From IMG/VR virus record IMGVR_UViG_3300012927_000008, positions 1 to 52,425 of that record: DNA of 52,425 bases; one strand, written 5' to 3'. This document shows, piece after piece, positions 17,077 to 25,645 of the stretch. Position 1 is the stretch's first letter; each line of letters starts with the position of its first letter. This DNA comes from a virus. Below the pieces are notes generated by a model. That model was given only the letters and a program-made list of their open reading frames with translations. It ran no database searches and was not told the DNA's origin. The position numbers were made by a program, and so were the translations under genes.

Positions 17077-18804
17077 TCAGCCGCCCGCAACCGAGTTTGC
17101 GGTTGTGGCAACGCTCGCGCCTGTCTGGTTTTTGATATTGACCGTCACCGCCGCATTCACGCCTCTGCGCGCATCTTCAAGCCTGCTTTTGGGACGTTCA
17201 TATTCACGTGAAACAGTGCTGCCGGCCGCATAGGCGCTCATGGTCCTTTTCAAATCATCGCCTGCCCGCTTTTCGGTATGGTTCAGCTCCCAATGGATAA
17301 AGCCGAGCTGCTCCCGCAGTGCCTGGGTCGGATCTTTAACCGACTGCATAGTGTGGCCATACAGTTTGGCATATTGGGCCTGGCGATCGGCATGCCATTG
17401 CGAAAGCCCATAGGCTTTGCCGTTATCGCCAGATATAAAGGGATTGAAACCGCTCTCCGCCTCGACATTCGCAATAATGCCTCGGGTCTGATTGGCGGTC
17501 CATCCGGCTTTCTGTAACTGGCTACCGGCCCATTGGACCGCCATCGCGTCATATTTGTTCGTGCCGACAGTCGCGCCTTTGAAGTTTCCACTCCCGATCG
17601 GCGTTCCATCCGGCGCGCGATTCTCCAACGGGCCAGGATCATTTTTGTCTGGGATGAGTCCGAGAAACCGAAGCGCGGAAGCCATCTTGTGGGCGAACAT
17701 TCCTACATCATCGATAATTTCCTTAAAATCCTTCTGGAATTTCGGTGAGCCAAGATATTTGGCGAAGCTATCGGCACCATCGCCGAAAGCCTTCCAATCG
17801 ATGCGGTTCAACACATCATTGGCCAGATTGCCGAAACTCGTAACGATCCTGTCCAGGGCGCCGCTATCTTCGAGATGCGTCAGGCCCTTGATGAGCGTGT
17901 TTTCAAACTTCAGCTTCACCGTATCGAGCGTCACCATGAAGTTCTGCCACTTGCGGCCGACTTCATCGTTAAGGCCTTGATAGCGTCGGCTTTCTGAAAT
18001 CGACTGATTGAATTGACCATTGCTCTCACCAGCCATGCGCCGCAGATCATCAGGCGAGAAGAATTGTGTCAGACCCTGCGCACCCGCAAGCGCAAGATTG
18101 CCCTTATCGGCTTTGAACATGCGGCGTGCCGCTATGGCAAGTTGACGCGTCGTCTCGGCCGTTTCGCCATTGGGGTTGACCCCCATCATTTGGAAGGCAC
18201 CCCATTTTGTCGGGTCAGCCTGTGCGTTCGCGACATTCTCCAACGTCGAATTGACGTCAAAATAGCGCTGCATCTGTACACCCATGCCCTGCCGCTGGCT
18301 CATGGAGACGCCCATGCCCATCGCGGCACGGCGATCATTGCCCACACCAGCCAACATACTACCGAGACCAAATAATCCCATAGCGCTGCCGATCAGGCCG
18401 GTGGCACCGCCGAGGACGGTCCACTTGCCGAGACCAATGGCGAGATCCGTGACGGTTCGGCCAAAATCGCGCGCCTGATCGATCGTTTTCTTACGCCGCT
18501 CCGCCGCCTCTTCTTCGCGCTTCTTGGCCTCCATGTCCTCCTGACGGCGGCGCCGTGCAGCATCGGACATGGCCTTGTCTCGTGCGGTTTCCTCTTGAGC
18601 AAGCCGCCGTGTTTCTTCGGCCTGATGAGCAATCTCCGCTGCGAATGCCGCACCGGCCGCGACGGCAGAAGTGATGGCCTCAGTCGAACCCTTCCATGCC
18701 TCGGGCTGCGCCTTGACCTGCGCTTGATATTTATTGAACGTATCAAGGAAGCGCTTAAAGGCCCCGTCGTCCACCGGTATGCGAAGGATAGGCGTGCCGG
18801 CCAC
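17077..18804 (-). CDS. tape measure protein with C-terminal tail lysozyme domain
   Basis: A 575-residue product. Residues 60-110 form a highly charged coiled coil (ARRRRQEDMEAKKREEEAAERRKK). Hydrophobic Gly-rich stretches follow (WTVLGGATGLIGSAMGLFGLGSMLAGV), as in tape measures. Near residue 430, WTANQTRGIIANVEAESGFNP ... AYGLSQWHADR is a phage_tail_lysozyme domain with the ESGFNP catalytic-type Glu. The gene follows the tail chaperone. The protein sets tail length and locally opens peptidoglycan during injection. At 575 residues the tail should be short. Confidence 0.85.
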   Translation of the reverse strand: MAGTPILRIPVDDGAFKRFLDTFNKYQAQVKAQPEAWKGSTEAITSAVAAGAAFAAEIAHQAEETRRLAQEETARDKAMSDAARRRRQEDMEAKKREEEAAERRKKTIDQARDFGRTVTDLAIGLGKWTVLGGATGLIGSAMGLFGLGSMLAGVGNDRRAAMGMGVSMSQRQGMGVQMQRYFDVNSTLENVANAQADPTKWGAFQMMGVNPNGETAETTRQLAIAARRMFKADKGNLALAGAQGLTQFFSPDDLRRMAGESNGQFNQSISESRRYQGLNDEVGRKWQNFMVTLDTVKLKFENTLIKGLTHLEDSGALDRIVTSFGNLANDVLNRIDWKAFGDGADSFAKYLGSPKFQKDFKEIIDDVGMFAHKMASALRFLGLIPDKNDPGPLENRAPDGTPIGSGNFKGATVGTNKYDAMAVQWAGSQLQKAGWTANQTRGIIANVEAESGFNPFISGDNGKAYGLSQWHADRQAQYAKLYGHTMQSVKDPTQALREQLGFIHWELNHTEKRAGDDLKRTMSAYAAGSTVSREYERPKSRLEDARRGVNAAVTVNIKNQTGASVATTANSVAGG

Positions 18805-18816
18805 TCGTCAATCCCC

Positions 18817-19565
18817 CTACCTGCGCCGCGCCAAGATGGTCGCCAGTGCCGTCAGGCCATCCGCGAGATGCCGCTGGCGGAATGCCTCCGCCGTTGGATA
18901 TTCATCCCAAGGCTTGCCCTTGTCGGAAAAATACTCGCGCCAGCCCGATCCGGCAAGCCAGTCCAGAGTTGCGGATATTACGCTGGGACATTCTCGCCAA
19001 TAATCTCGTCTGGCATCGATGTCTTCAAAGAAGCCGCGTATTCCGTAGCATTCGAGAACGTAGTTAGCAGTTCGTATATCGCAGCCATTCCACGGACCAG
19101 ACGATCCCGGTCCGCTCGCGGCGGCACACGGGAGACCACTGTAAAAAAAGTCAGGATGTTCAGCACCTCGGACTTCTCTTCCGCATCGATCAGTTTGCGG
19201 TCCAGCGCCGTCTGAAGCGGCATCGTGGTCCAGCCATCGCCGCTGGCCGTGATGATGTTGCTGAGCCGCACCATCTCTGCCAACAGGCCGCCCTCGCCTC
19301 CGACGCCATCGGGGCCATCCCACCAGTTCAAGCCCGGACTGCGATAAGTCGATGTGGCAACGTCCTTCAACACCATCTGGGCAATGCTCGGCGCGCTCGT
19401 GACCACGATGCCATTTTCGGCGAAGGCGGAGAATGTTTTTGCGAGAACCAGATGATAGCGCTCGAAGGTTTCTGGCATGATCGGCGTGGAGTGGATGTAT
19501 AGCTTCTCCGTCTCTCCGCGCGAGATCGGGATGACGAGGTTTAGGTTGCGGTTGATCGTGACCAT
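18817..19565 (-). CDS. tail assembly chaperone, predicted -1 frameshift product (GT/E' type)
   Basis: Slipping back one base at T TTT TTT (19149-19143) continues as YSGLPCAAASGPG and then RDYWRECPSVISATLDWLAGSGWREYF, ending at 18817, 12 bases before the tape measure start. That gives about 249 residues: 141 in zero frame and 108 in the -1 frame. The DYW..CP..I.ATLDWL region looks strongly coding although it lies in the other frame. The arrangement matches lambda G/GT and P2 E/E'. A separate internal start for the second frame is the alternative. Confidence 0.65.
18978..19565 (-). CDS. tail assembly chaperone, unshifted product
   Basis: A 195-residue product in zero frame (MVTINRNLNLVIPISRGETEKLYIHSTPI ... 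EIIGENVPA). It is encoded between the tube and tape measure genes, the usual place for the G/E-type chaperone. A seven-T slippery run at 19143-19149 lies within it, after NILTFF. The downstream -1 frame stays open to just before the tape measure. Such chaperones bind tape measure during tail assembly and are absent from virions. Confidence 0.75.
   Translation of the reverse strand: MVTINRNLNLVIPISRGETEKLYIHSTPIMPETFERYHLVLAKTFSAFAENGIVVTSAPSIAQMVLKDVATSTYRSPGLNWWDGPDGVGGEGGLLAEMVRLSNIITASGDGWTTMPLQTALDRKLIDAEEKSEVLNILTFFTVVSRVPPRADRDRLVRGMAAIYELLTTFSNATEYAASLKTSMPDEIIGENVPA
19143..19149 (-). promoter_or_regulatory. -1 ribosomal slippery heptamer T TTT TTT
   Basis: The zero-frame codons are ACT TTT TTT ACA; after slippage the ribosome reads TAC AGT. 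The heptamer follows the X XXY YYZ rule and resembles the T TTT TTG site of P2. The overlap of the two frames downstream is about 165 bases. Confidence 0.65.
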
Positions 19566-20002
19566 CAGGCGAACAACGAATTGTTAACGGTATAGACGCC
19601 CTTGATCATGACAGGGAAATCGTTGCTTTCGCCAGTTAGGTCCAGATCAGCGATATTACCAAGAACACAATTTTGGAAATAATAGCTTCCCAACACTGCA
19701 GAGTCTGTCACGACGCTTACATCGCCAATAAGGGCATTGGTGAGGCGCTGCTGTTCCCACGCCGCCGCCAGGCTTTGTGACTTGTTAAGATAAAATGCGA
19801 TGGTTCCAATCTGGAATAATCTTGGAGATGGAACTGCGCCAGTCAAAGTCGGGATATAATCGCTTGTTTCTCCTTCAAAAGAGATACGAGCAAGCTTAGT
19901 CCCAAAAAATCCGCTTGTGCAATTCAAATTTGGAAATTGAATGACGCTCACGCTGACTAAACCGCGATTAAGCGTTCCTTGCTGTTGGAGGGGTGAGGCC
20001 AT
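19565..20002 (-). CDS. tail tube protein
   Basis: A 145-residue product between the sheath and chaperone genes. The C-terminus (LDLTGESNDFPVMIKGVYTVNNSLFA) and the short beta-rich body fit the inner tube protein of contractile tails. Its start codon is ATG 20002. It polymerises into the tube through which DNA passes. Confidence 0.8.
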   Translation of the reverse strand: MASPLQQQGTLNRGLVSVSVIQFPNLNCTSGFFGTKLARISFEGETSDYIPTLTGAVPSPRLFQIGTIAFYLNKSQSLAAAWEQQRLTNALIGDVSVVTDSAVLGSYYFQNCVLGNIADLDLTGESNDFPVMIKGVYTVNNSLFA

Positions 20003-20042
20003 CTTATTATTCCCTGTAAAGAAAAACCCGCATTATTACTTG

Positions 20043-21434
20043 TCAACCGCCAACCAAAAGCGTCGTGGCCTGAAGATTGAAGAAAATCGAAAGGAACGGC
20101 AACTGCGGAATCCAGACGCAAGACAGTCCGCCATACTTGCCTTGCCCATAATCATTCGGATTCTCATCCGTATAAGCAAGGAATGGCTCGGCATTGATGA
20201 CGATCTGGCCGTTATATGCGCCTGCATTGTAGTTCGCGAGGAAGTCATTGACCGGTAACTGCGTCGAGATGACCTGTCCATTGCCAAGCCCTGCCGCCAA
20301 GCCAGTATTCGCCACCCGGACAACGCGATTTTGCAACCTGTTGATACCCTGCTGATTATAATAAAGCGGATTCACACTCGACGCCGAACCGTTGATCACT
20401 TCATTGGCGAGCGCCAGCTTCGATTGAAGCTGCATCCAGTCCGTCGAATACCAGAAGTTCCAGAAATTGCCGTCCGACATCAGGCCCTGGAAAAGGATGT
20501 TGCCGGAAATCCCGCCTTCCTGGCCCGTCCCGATCCATCCCACCTTGGCGGTCGCAAGCTGCTCGAATATCGTCTGATTGCCCTTGATCGGATAGGCAGT
20601 CGTGCCGAAGCTCGGCGAGTAAGTGAGGGGCGGCAGCTTGTTGGTGCTGGACGGATTGGCCTTGAGCGCCGTCCCGAAGGCCGAGGCCAACGAGAATTCG
20701 GTAGCCGCGATCGAAGGCGCCTCCACCTCGGCATAGACGCACTTGTAGCCAGGCCCCGAATAGACGGCCCGATTCGCGACCGTGGTGGTGACATAGAAGT
20801 AGGTGAAGGCGTTCGTGGCCGTGCTATTGTTGCAGAGCGTCAAGAAGGCTGAATTGTCGTCCCACAGGCGCGGGATCAGGAAGGCGTAGATCTGAAACGT
20901 CGTGCCCAGCACGCTCGTCATATAGGCTGTCAGGTCCGCTACGCCCTCGGTCGCGGTTCCTTCACCGAGTTCGAGGATATAAACCGATGGCACGCCATTG
21001 CCGGCGAAATAGGTGGTTGCCATCGCGGTCAGTTCGGAGACCGATCCCAGCGTGACGCGGCCTGGTGTCGTCTCGGCTCCCGGATTCGCTACCAGCGGAT
21101 AAGTGAAAGTGCTAGCGCCCGTGACGGTGGCGGTGAAGCTGCCGTTGTAGCCGGTCGGGACCGCACCCGCGATCACGACCGGCAGGACATCGCCAGTGGT
21201 CCAGCCATGAGGGGCCGTTGTCGTCGCCGTCACGACGCTGCCAGACCATGCCAGACTGGTGAGGGTCAGCGGCGGAGCGATCAGCGCACTCCAGCTATCC
21301 TTGCTGACGAGCTGCGACGTCCCAGCCGCCAACGTGCTGCCGCCTTGCGAGATCAGCGCGCCGGTCTGCTGAAGATTATTGGGCTGTGGTGCGAGAACGA
21401 CCGAGGCATTGACGGTCACGATTGCGGTGGTCAT
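20043..21434 (-). CDS. tail sheath protein (DUF3383 family)
   Basis: A 463-residue product. MTTAIVTVNASVVLAPQPNNLQQTGALISQGG and the later VYILELGEGTATEGVADLTAYM ... YTDENPNDYGQGKYGGLSCVWIPQ match DUF3383 phage sheath proteins. An FCCH-like insert (SGSVVTATTTAPHGWTTGD ... GASTFTYPL) lies around residues 60-130. The sheath subunit makes this a myovirus; it contracts to drive the tube through the envelope. Confidence 0.88.
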   Translation of the reverse strand: MTTAIVTVNASVVLAPQPNNLQQTGALISQGGSTLAAGTSQLVSKDSWSALIAPPLTLTSLAWSGSVVTATTTAPHGWTTGDVLPVVIAGAVPTGYNGSFTATVTGASTFTYPLVANPGAETTPGRVTLGSVSELTAMATTYFAGNGVPSVYILELGEGTATEGVADLTAYMTSVLGTTFQIYAFLIPRLWDDNSAFLTLCNNSTATNAFTYFYVTTTVANRAVYSGPGYKCVYAEVEAPSIAATEFSLASAFGTALKANPSSTNKLPPLTYSPSFGTTAYPIKGNQTIFEQLATAKVGWIGTGQEGGISGNILFQGLMSDGNFWNFWYSTDWMQLQSKLALANEVINGSASSVNPLYYNQQGINRLQNRVVRVANTGLAAGLGNGQVISTQLPVNDFLANYNAGAYNGQIVINAEPFLAYTDENPNDYGQGKYGGLSCVWIPQLPFLSIFFNLQATTLLVGG

Positions 21435-21482
21435 CGGCGATACCTCGGTTGATCAGAATGCGTTCATACAACAGCCTAGCGG

Positions 21483-21887
21483 TTAGGTGAAGTTACCCAC
21501 CGCGACTACCGAGACCGCCGCACCCGTGGTCACATACCATCCGGGCGTCGCGACCGTGGCAGCACGGGACCGGATCGGCACGAAGAAGGGCTTGAGATCC
21601 GCAACCGAAGTCGCGCCGCCGGTGAAGAGTACGATCGCGGTGCTGCCGGAACCATCATAGAGCGAGATGGCGCCGGGGCTGGTGGTGGCCGGCACGACTA
21701 GGATGCCGTCGAGCTGATCGTTCACCGCGCCGGTGGCACCCAGCAGCGTCTTGGTCTGCGAGGCCGCGATCTGCTGATGGGTCTGATTGTTCAGCGACGT
21801 CGAGAGATTGCTTGCGGCGTCCAATGCCGGAAAACCGATGCCACCAGCGGCGAGGCGGGCGGTCTGTGCTGCGAGATTCTGGCCCAT
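21483..21887 (-). CDS. virion structural protein, unknown role
   Basis: A 134-residue product upstream of the sheath gene. After a helical N-terminus (LAAQTARLAAGGIGFPALDAASNLS) it has a beta domain ending PGWYVTTGAAVSVVAVGNFT. The style is that of small decoration or fibre-tip domains. Position suggests a structural role. Confidence 0.6.
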   Translation of the reverse strand: MGQNLAAQTARLAAGGIGFPALDAASNLSTSLNNQTHQQIAASQTKTLLGATGAVNDQLDGILVVPATTSPGAISLYDGSGSTAIVLFTGGATSVADLKPFFVPIRSRAATVATPGWYVTTGAAVSVVAVGNFT

Positions 21888-21901
21888 GATAGTGGCTCCT
21901 T

Positions 21902-22915
21902 CTAAGAAACGAATGACACGGTGGGGGTGATGAAGTGATCGATGAAAGCGCGGGTGATGAGCTGCTGCGACAATTCTCTCATGCGGCTCTGATAATAGCT
22001 GGCTTCGATCGTGATGACCTTCTTCTGCGCGAGCGCACTGATCTCGACCTGGCCCCGCTTGGCATCGCGCGGAATCGGTGAGTTCATGACGCCTAGGATA
22101 TCGGGATGGCCGAGCGTGTAATCATGCAGATCGTCGAGCCAATCCATGATGGTGTCGTTGCGGACTCCATAGGTCGTGATCTTGACCACGTCCTTGGCAA
22201 GCTGCCAGCGCGAGCCCGTCTTGTCATGGAAGGCCCCGGCCTGCATCGGTGTCGTGTCGTCCTCCCCGATATGGATCGCCGCATAGGGGGGCGTGATGTT
22301 GTCGGGGACCAGCATCGAGGGATAGGCGGGAAAGTATTTGTTGAGCCCGAGCCAGATCGGCAGCGAGTTCGAGACCACGGGATCGGTGACATTGAGATCC
22401 GCCGGGTTATCGATCACCTGCGTGGCGAGGGTCGGATAGACCGCATCGCCGGCATAGTGATAGAGCGCCGCCTGCCGATACCACATATTGCGGGACGAGA
22501 AGGCGAAGCGCTGGCCGTCGATCACGCCGATATACATCACGTCCGGGGCGATGTCGGACAGATCGTCTACCTCGTCCTTCGAGGTGAAGATGATCCGGTG
22601 GGTGGAAAAGCTTTCGTCCAGCCCTTGCGTGTTTACTGTCGTGCGGTGAAGCGAACCACGCGCGTCAAAGTTCGATGCCGGGACCGCCGCATAGCCGATC
22701 TGGTTCGGCGTCACGCTGTTGACGGCACCGCTGTTCGGCAAGGCGCTCGGATTCAGGATGTCGGCGCGGACCCAGAAGACGAAGCCATCGGCAGGCAGCA
22801 CCACGCGCCGGTAGCGGGTGAAGTGGACGAGTTGATCAAGGTCGATGACGTCCAAGCCGGCGGAGAGTGCGCCGGCCATCTGGCCTTGGTTTGAAGTGGA
22901 TTCGGAGACGCTCAT
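21902..22915 (-). CDS. virion structural protein (neck/tail completion region)
   Basis: A 337-residue product. It is rich in aromatic residues, with LVHFTRYRRVVLPADGFVFWVRADIL, SFSTHRIIFTSKDEVDDLSDIAPDVMYIGVIDG and PYAAIHIGEDDT. Proteins of this type lie between head-completion and sheath genes in DUF3383-sheath phages and are probably tail terminator or neck components. It overlaps the upstream gene stop by four bases. Confidence 0.6.
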   Translation of the reverse strand: MSVSESTSNQGQMAGALSAGLDVIDLDQLVHFTRYRRVVLPADGFVFWVRADILNPSALPNSGAVNSVTPNQIGYAAVPASNFDARGSLHRTTVNTQGLDESFSTHRIIFTSKDEVDDLSDIAPDVMYIGVIDGQRFAFSSRNMWYRQAALYHYAGDAVYPTLATQVIDNPADLNVTDPVVSNSLPIWLGLNKYFPAYPSMLVPDNITPPYAAIHIGEDDTTPMQAGAFHDKTGSRWQLAKDVVKITTYGVRNDTIMDWLDDLHDYTLGHPDILGVMNSPIPRDAKRGQVEISALAQKKVITIEASYYQSRMRELSQQLITRAFIDHFITPTVSFVS

Positions 22916-23424
22916 TCGACACTTGCTCTAAATGAGTTCTCATAGAGCGACGTGTCTACAAAACTCGGTCTCTCGTTCGGATTCTTACCGCTCTTGAACC
23001 GCGACGATTTACGCTCCTGTGCCGCCTTCGTCGGGACGCCGGGGATGCCAAGTGTTTCGATCTCACCGCTCATCAGGAAGTGACGGAAGCCTTCCATGAT
23101 TTCCTGCCCAGCCTCGGCGAAGGGATCGACGTTCGGCGAACCCGCATAAATGTCCTCAAGCGCGCCCTCGATCGAATGGACGAGCGCGCCCGTGATCTGG
23201 TCGGCATATTGTTCGTAGAAGGTGGCCATGACGCCATACTTCGCCTCAAGCGCCTGCGCGACCGTGACTGTGGTGGCAGGACCGCTGGCGCCATGCTCAG
23301 CCTCACGCGCGACCCGCTTGGCATCGCCCTTGTGAGTGCGACCGAGCTTGGTCTTACGGGGTTCGGGTGCCTTGCCGTCATTGCCATAGGCCGTCTCGAT
23401 GACCGCGAAAATGAGGTCTGTCAT
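22912..23424 (-). CDS. head-tail connector/tail completion candidate
   Basis: A 170-residue product. ATG 23424 overlaps the preceding stop (ATGA), so I prefer it to the start 12 bases upstream. MTDLIFAVIETAYG and GKNPNERPSFVDTSLYENSFRASVE at the ends, with a helical middle, resemble small connector-region proteins. No firm family was recognised. Confidence 0.6.
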   Translation of the reverse strand: MTDLIFAVIETAYGNDGKAPEPRKTKLGRTHKGDAKRVAREAEHGASGPATTVTVAQALEAKYGVMATFYEQYADQITGALVHSIEGALEDIYAGSPNVDPFAEAGQEIMEGFRHFLMSGEIETLGIPGVPTKAAQERKSSRFKSGKNPNERPSFVDTSLYENSFRASVE

Positions 23425-23993
23425 GAGATCCCCCATTGTGTTCCGATTTTTTGGGCTATTCCTAAGTATGATCTCCCGTATGGCGTGCTCATGAGTTGGA
23501 GCTGATCAAGCGTCATGTTTTTTGCCTGCTCGGGCACGACCAAGGCCACACTCGTTCCCTCATCGCTGGACGAGGAGACGGTGCCGGTCGTGAAGCCCAA
23601 CACATTGTTCTGCTTCCGGATCCACTCGAAATACCCATAAGGCACCCCGTCCACGACTTTGTAGGGATAAGGCGGTGTCGTGGTGATGTCGGGCGCCCAG
23701 GTAATCAAAAGATGGCCCGCAAGATTGTAGGTAGCATTGGCCAGAATCGGACCCGGAATGCATTCAAACCAGTCGTTAACCGTCGCGACCGCCGTATTGT
23801 AGGCGTAGAAGAACGCATCGGAATCGGTCGGCAACCACTCGACCGGCACGCCCATGACCCGGTAGACCCACCCCTGAAAGCCTGGAAAGGTCGGCTTCAG
23901 CGTGACGGGGAAACTGGGCGGTGTCGGCGGTACTGGCGCGGGCACGACCTGGGGAATGACACCTAGCGCCAGATAGGTGGCAGTCGCGTTCAC
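23421..23993 (-). CDS. head completion/adaptor protein (DUF4054-like)
   Basis: A 190-residue product. The block ILANATYNLAGHLLITW, then GFTTGTVSSSSDEGTSVALV and LMSTPYGRSYL, is the DUF4054 pattern: helix, YxxAHLL, GxVxSxSxGxVS, and a final TPYG. It lies downstream of capsid and would be a head-tail adaptor ring protein. A Pro-rich N-terminal 45 residues is additional. Confidence 0.75.
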   Translation of the reverse strand: MNATATYLALGVIPQVVPAPVPPTPPSFPVTLKPTFPGFQGWVYRVMGVPVEWLPTDSDAFFYAYNTAVATVNDWFECIPGPILANATYNLAGHLLITWAPDITTTPPYPYKVVDGVPYGYFEWIRKQNNVLGFTTGTVSSSSDEGTSVALVVPEQAKNMTLDQLQLMSTPYGRSYLGIAQKIGTQWGIS

Positions 23994-24554
23994 TTATGCG
24001 ACTTTCCGGGGACGTCCGCGCTTCGGGGTCGGACGATCGATTTCGGGATGACGGATGCGGAGGCCTTCCTTCAACATGCCGGGCAGATCTGCATCTTCCT
24101 CGACTTGCTCGAACTCCATCTCCAGCTTGGGGAGCGGACGTTCGACCAATTGCGTCAGACCAGCATCGGCCGCGACCGCGAGACTGCGGCGGCGTTCGGC
24201 GCCCTGATCGGACAGGATGCCGACATTGTGATTGACCACGTCCTCAAGGATCGGGCGCGGGACGGGACGGTCCTGCGACCACACCAGCTTGACGACACCG
24301 CGCGCCTTGGCGGTACGGATTTCTTCGGTGCTGACCGCGCCGCAGGTCGCTTCAAGCTGCTGGATGATTTCATGCAATTCCTGGGGATGAAGTTCCCCAC
24401 CGAACTGCATCTGCTGCCGCGCCGGAATCGTGATCATCTTCGGCGGGACAAGCCGCGTGTCCGTGCGGCGTCCCTGATCGTCCACCGTGAAATCCAGACG
24501 ATAGTAAATCTGGCGATTCTGGCCGGTAGCGTTCACTACATAGAGCTTTGACAT
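23994..24554 (-). CDS. hypothetical head-region protein with C-terminal AT-hook-like motif
   Basis: A 186-residue product just after the capsid gene. The N-terminal part (YVVNATGQNRQIYYRLDF ... KMITIPARQQMQFGG) is a small beta domain often seen encoded after capsid in these phages. The C-terminus PTPKRGRPRKVA is a classic AT-hook-like RGRP core, implying contact with DNA; that is inference from the motif alone. Confidence 0.65.
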   Translation of the reverse strand: MSKLYVVNATGQNRQIYYRLDFTVDDQGRRTDTRLVPPKMITIPARQQMQFGGELHPQELHEIIQQLEATCGAVSTEEIRTAKARGVVKLVWSQDRPVPRPILEDVVNHNVGILSDQGAERRRSLAVAADAGLTQLVERPLPKLEMEFEQVEEDADLPGMLKEGLRIRHPEIDRPTPKRGRPRKVA

Positions 24555-24586
24555 GGAAGGCTTTCTCTTAAGCGGGTTCAGTCAAA

Positions 24587-25609
24587 TTAGGCGTAGAGGC
24601 AGGACAAAATCGTCAGTGCCTGCGGACGCGGTGCCCAGCCCGGCGTCAGGCGCCATTCCGTCAGCACGTCCGTTGCCCCACCCGCCAGCGGCGAGATGAT
24701 CTCGCGCGGTGCCGCCATGTCGCAATACTGTGTCAGGCAGCAGGGATTGTTGGGGGTCAGCGAAGCGAACACGTTGGTGTTGACGGCGGCAGGTCCTGAT
24801 GGAACCGCGACTTCCGGCATCGCGATCAGGATGATGTCCGTGTTCGTGGTCCCGCCCGCACCCTGCAGGGTATCGTCATAGGCCCAGACAAGCTCATCGC
24901 CGTTTGCCATCAGGATACCCTTGAGGGTCTCGACGGTGGAAGCCGAACCAGCACCGGGACGCTGATACTGGGTCAGTTCGACGATATTGTATTCCCACTG
25001 CGAGAGCGTGCGCTGGGGGCCCAGCACCACGAAGCGGCGGCCGATGCCGAGCTGCAGGGTCCGCGTCTTCAACTGCGCGATCTGCTGCGCGAAGAAGAAA
25101 GCCGCCTGACCATTGTCATAGGTCAGGACGGTCGTGTTGCCGAACTGGTCGGGCGGCAGGTTGGTCGCGGTGGCGCCCGGCGCGTTGATGAAGCCCTCGC
25201 CATTCTGGGGCTGTAGGCCGAACAGGGCCGCATCACGGGCCTGCTGAAAATGCGCCTGCCGCATCCCGAGCCGATAGGCTTCCGGGACCGCAAAGCCCCA
25301 GCGGCCACCCGCTGCCACGTCGTGGTGATCATATTGCGACCGGACCCGGAACTGATAGGTCATGGTGCTGATCATCGAAGCCGCGATATCGACGCCCGGC
25401 AGTTCGTTGGCGCTAGCCTGCGATCCGGAAATCTTGGTCCGGATATTGAGCTGCTTCATGTAGACGACGAGATCGTCTTCCGCGAGCCGCGTGCGGAGCC
25501 TGCCATCCGCCAGCAAATCAACAAAGCCCGAGGCTTGATTGAATTGCATAAGGATTTCAGGCTCTTGAAAACTCGGCTCTACAATTTTGTATGCCCCGGC
25601 GTTTAGCAT
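24587..25609 (-). CDS. major capsid protein (DUF2184 family)
   Basis: A 340-residue product. ANELPGVDIAASMISTMTYQFRVRSQYDHHDV, PEAYRLGMRQAHFQQARDAALFG and LLNPPG-like INAPGATATNLPP followed by FVVLGPQRTL are the DUF2184 capsid pattern, of HK97-type fold. It lies after the decoration and scaffold-type genes. It forms the icosahedral shell. Confidence 0.85.
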   Translation of the reverse strand: MLNAGAYKIVEPSFQEPEILMQFNQASGFVDLLADGRLRTRLAEDDLVVYMKQLNIRTKISGSQASANELPGVDIAASMISTMTYQFRVRSQYDHHDVAAGGRWGFAVPEAYRLGMRQAHFQQARDAALFGLQPQNGEGFINAPGATATNLPPDQFGNTTVLTYDNGQAAFFFAQQIAQLKTRTLQLGIGRRFVVLGPQRTLSQWEYNIVELTQYQRPGAGSASTVETLKGILMANGDELVWAYDDTLQGAGGTTNTDIILIAMPEVAVPSGPAAVNTNVFASLTPNNPCCLTQYCDMAAPREIISPLAGGATDVLTEWRLTPGWAPRPQALTILSCLYA

Positions 25610-25645
25610 GTCAGTCAGTCCCTTCTAATAGAGCGATGCGGTCGA

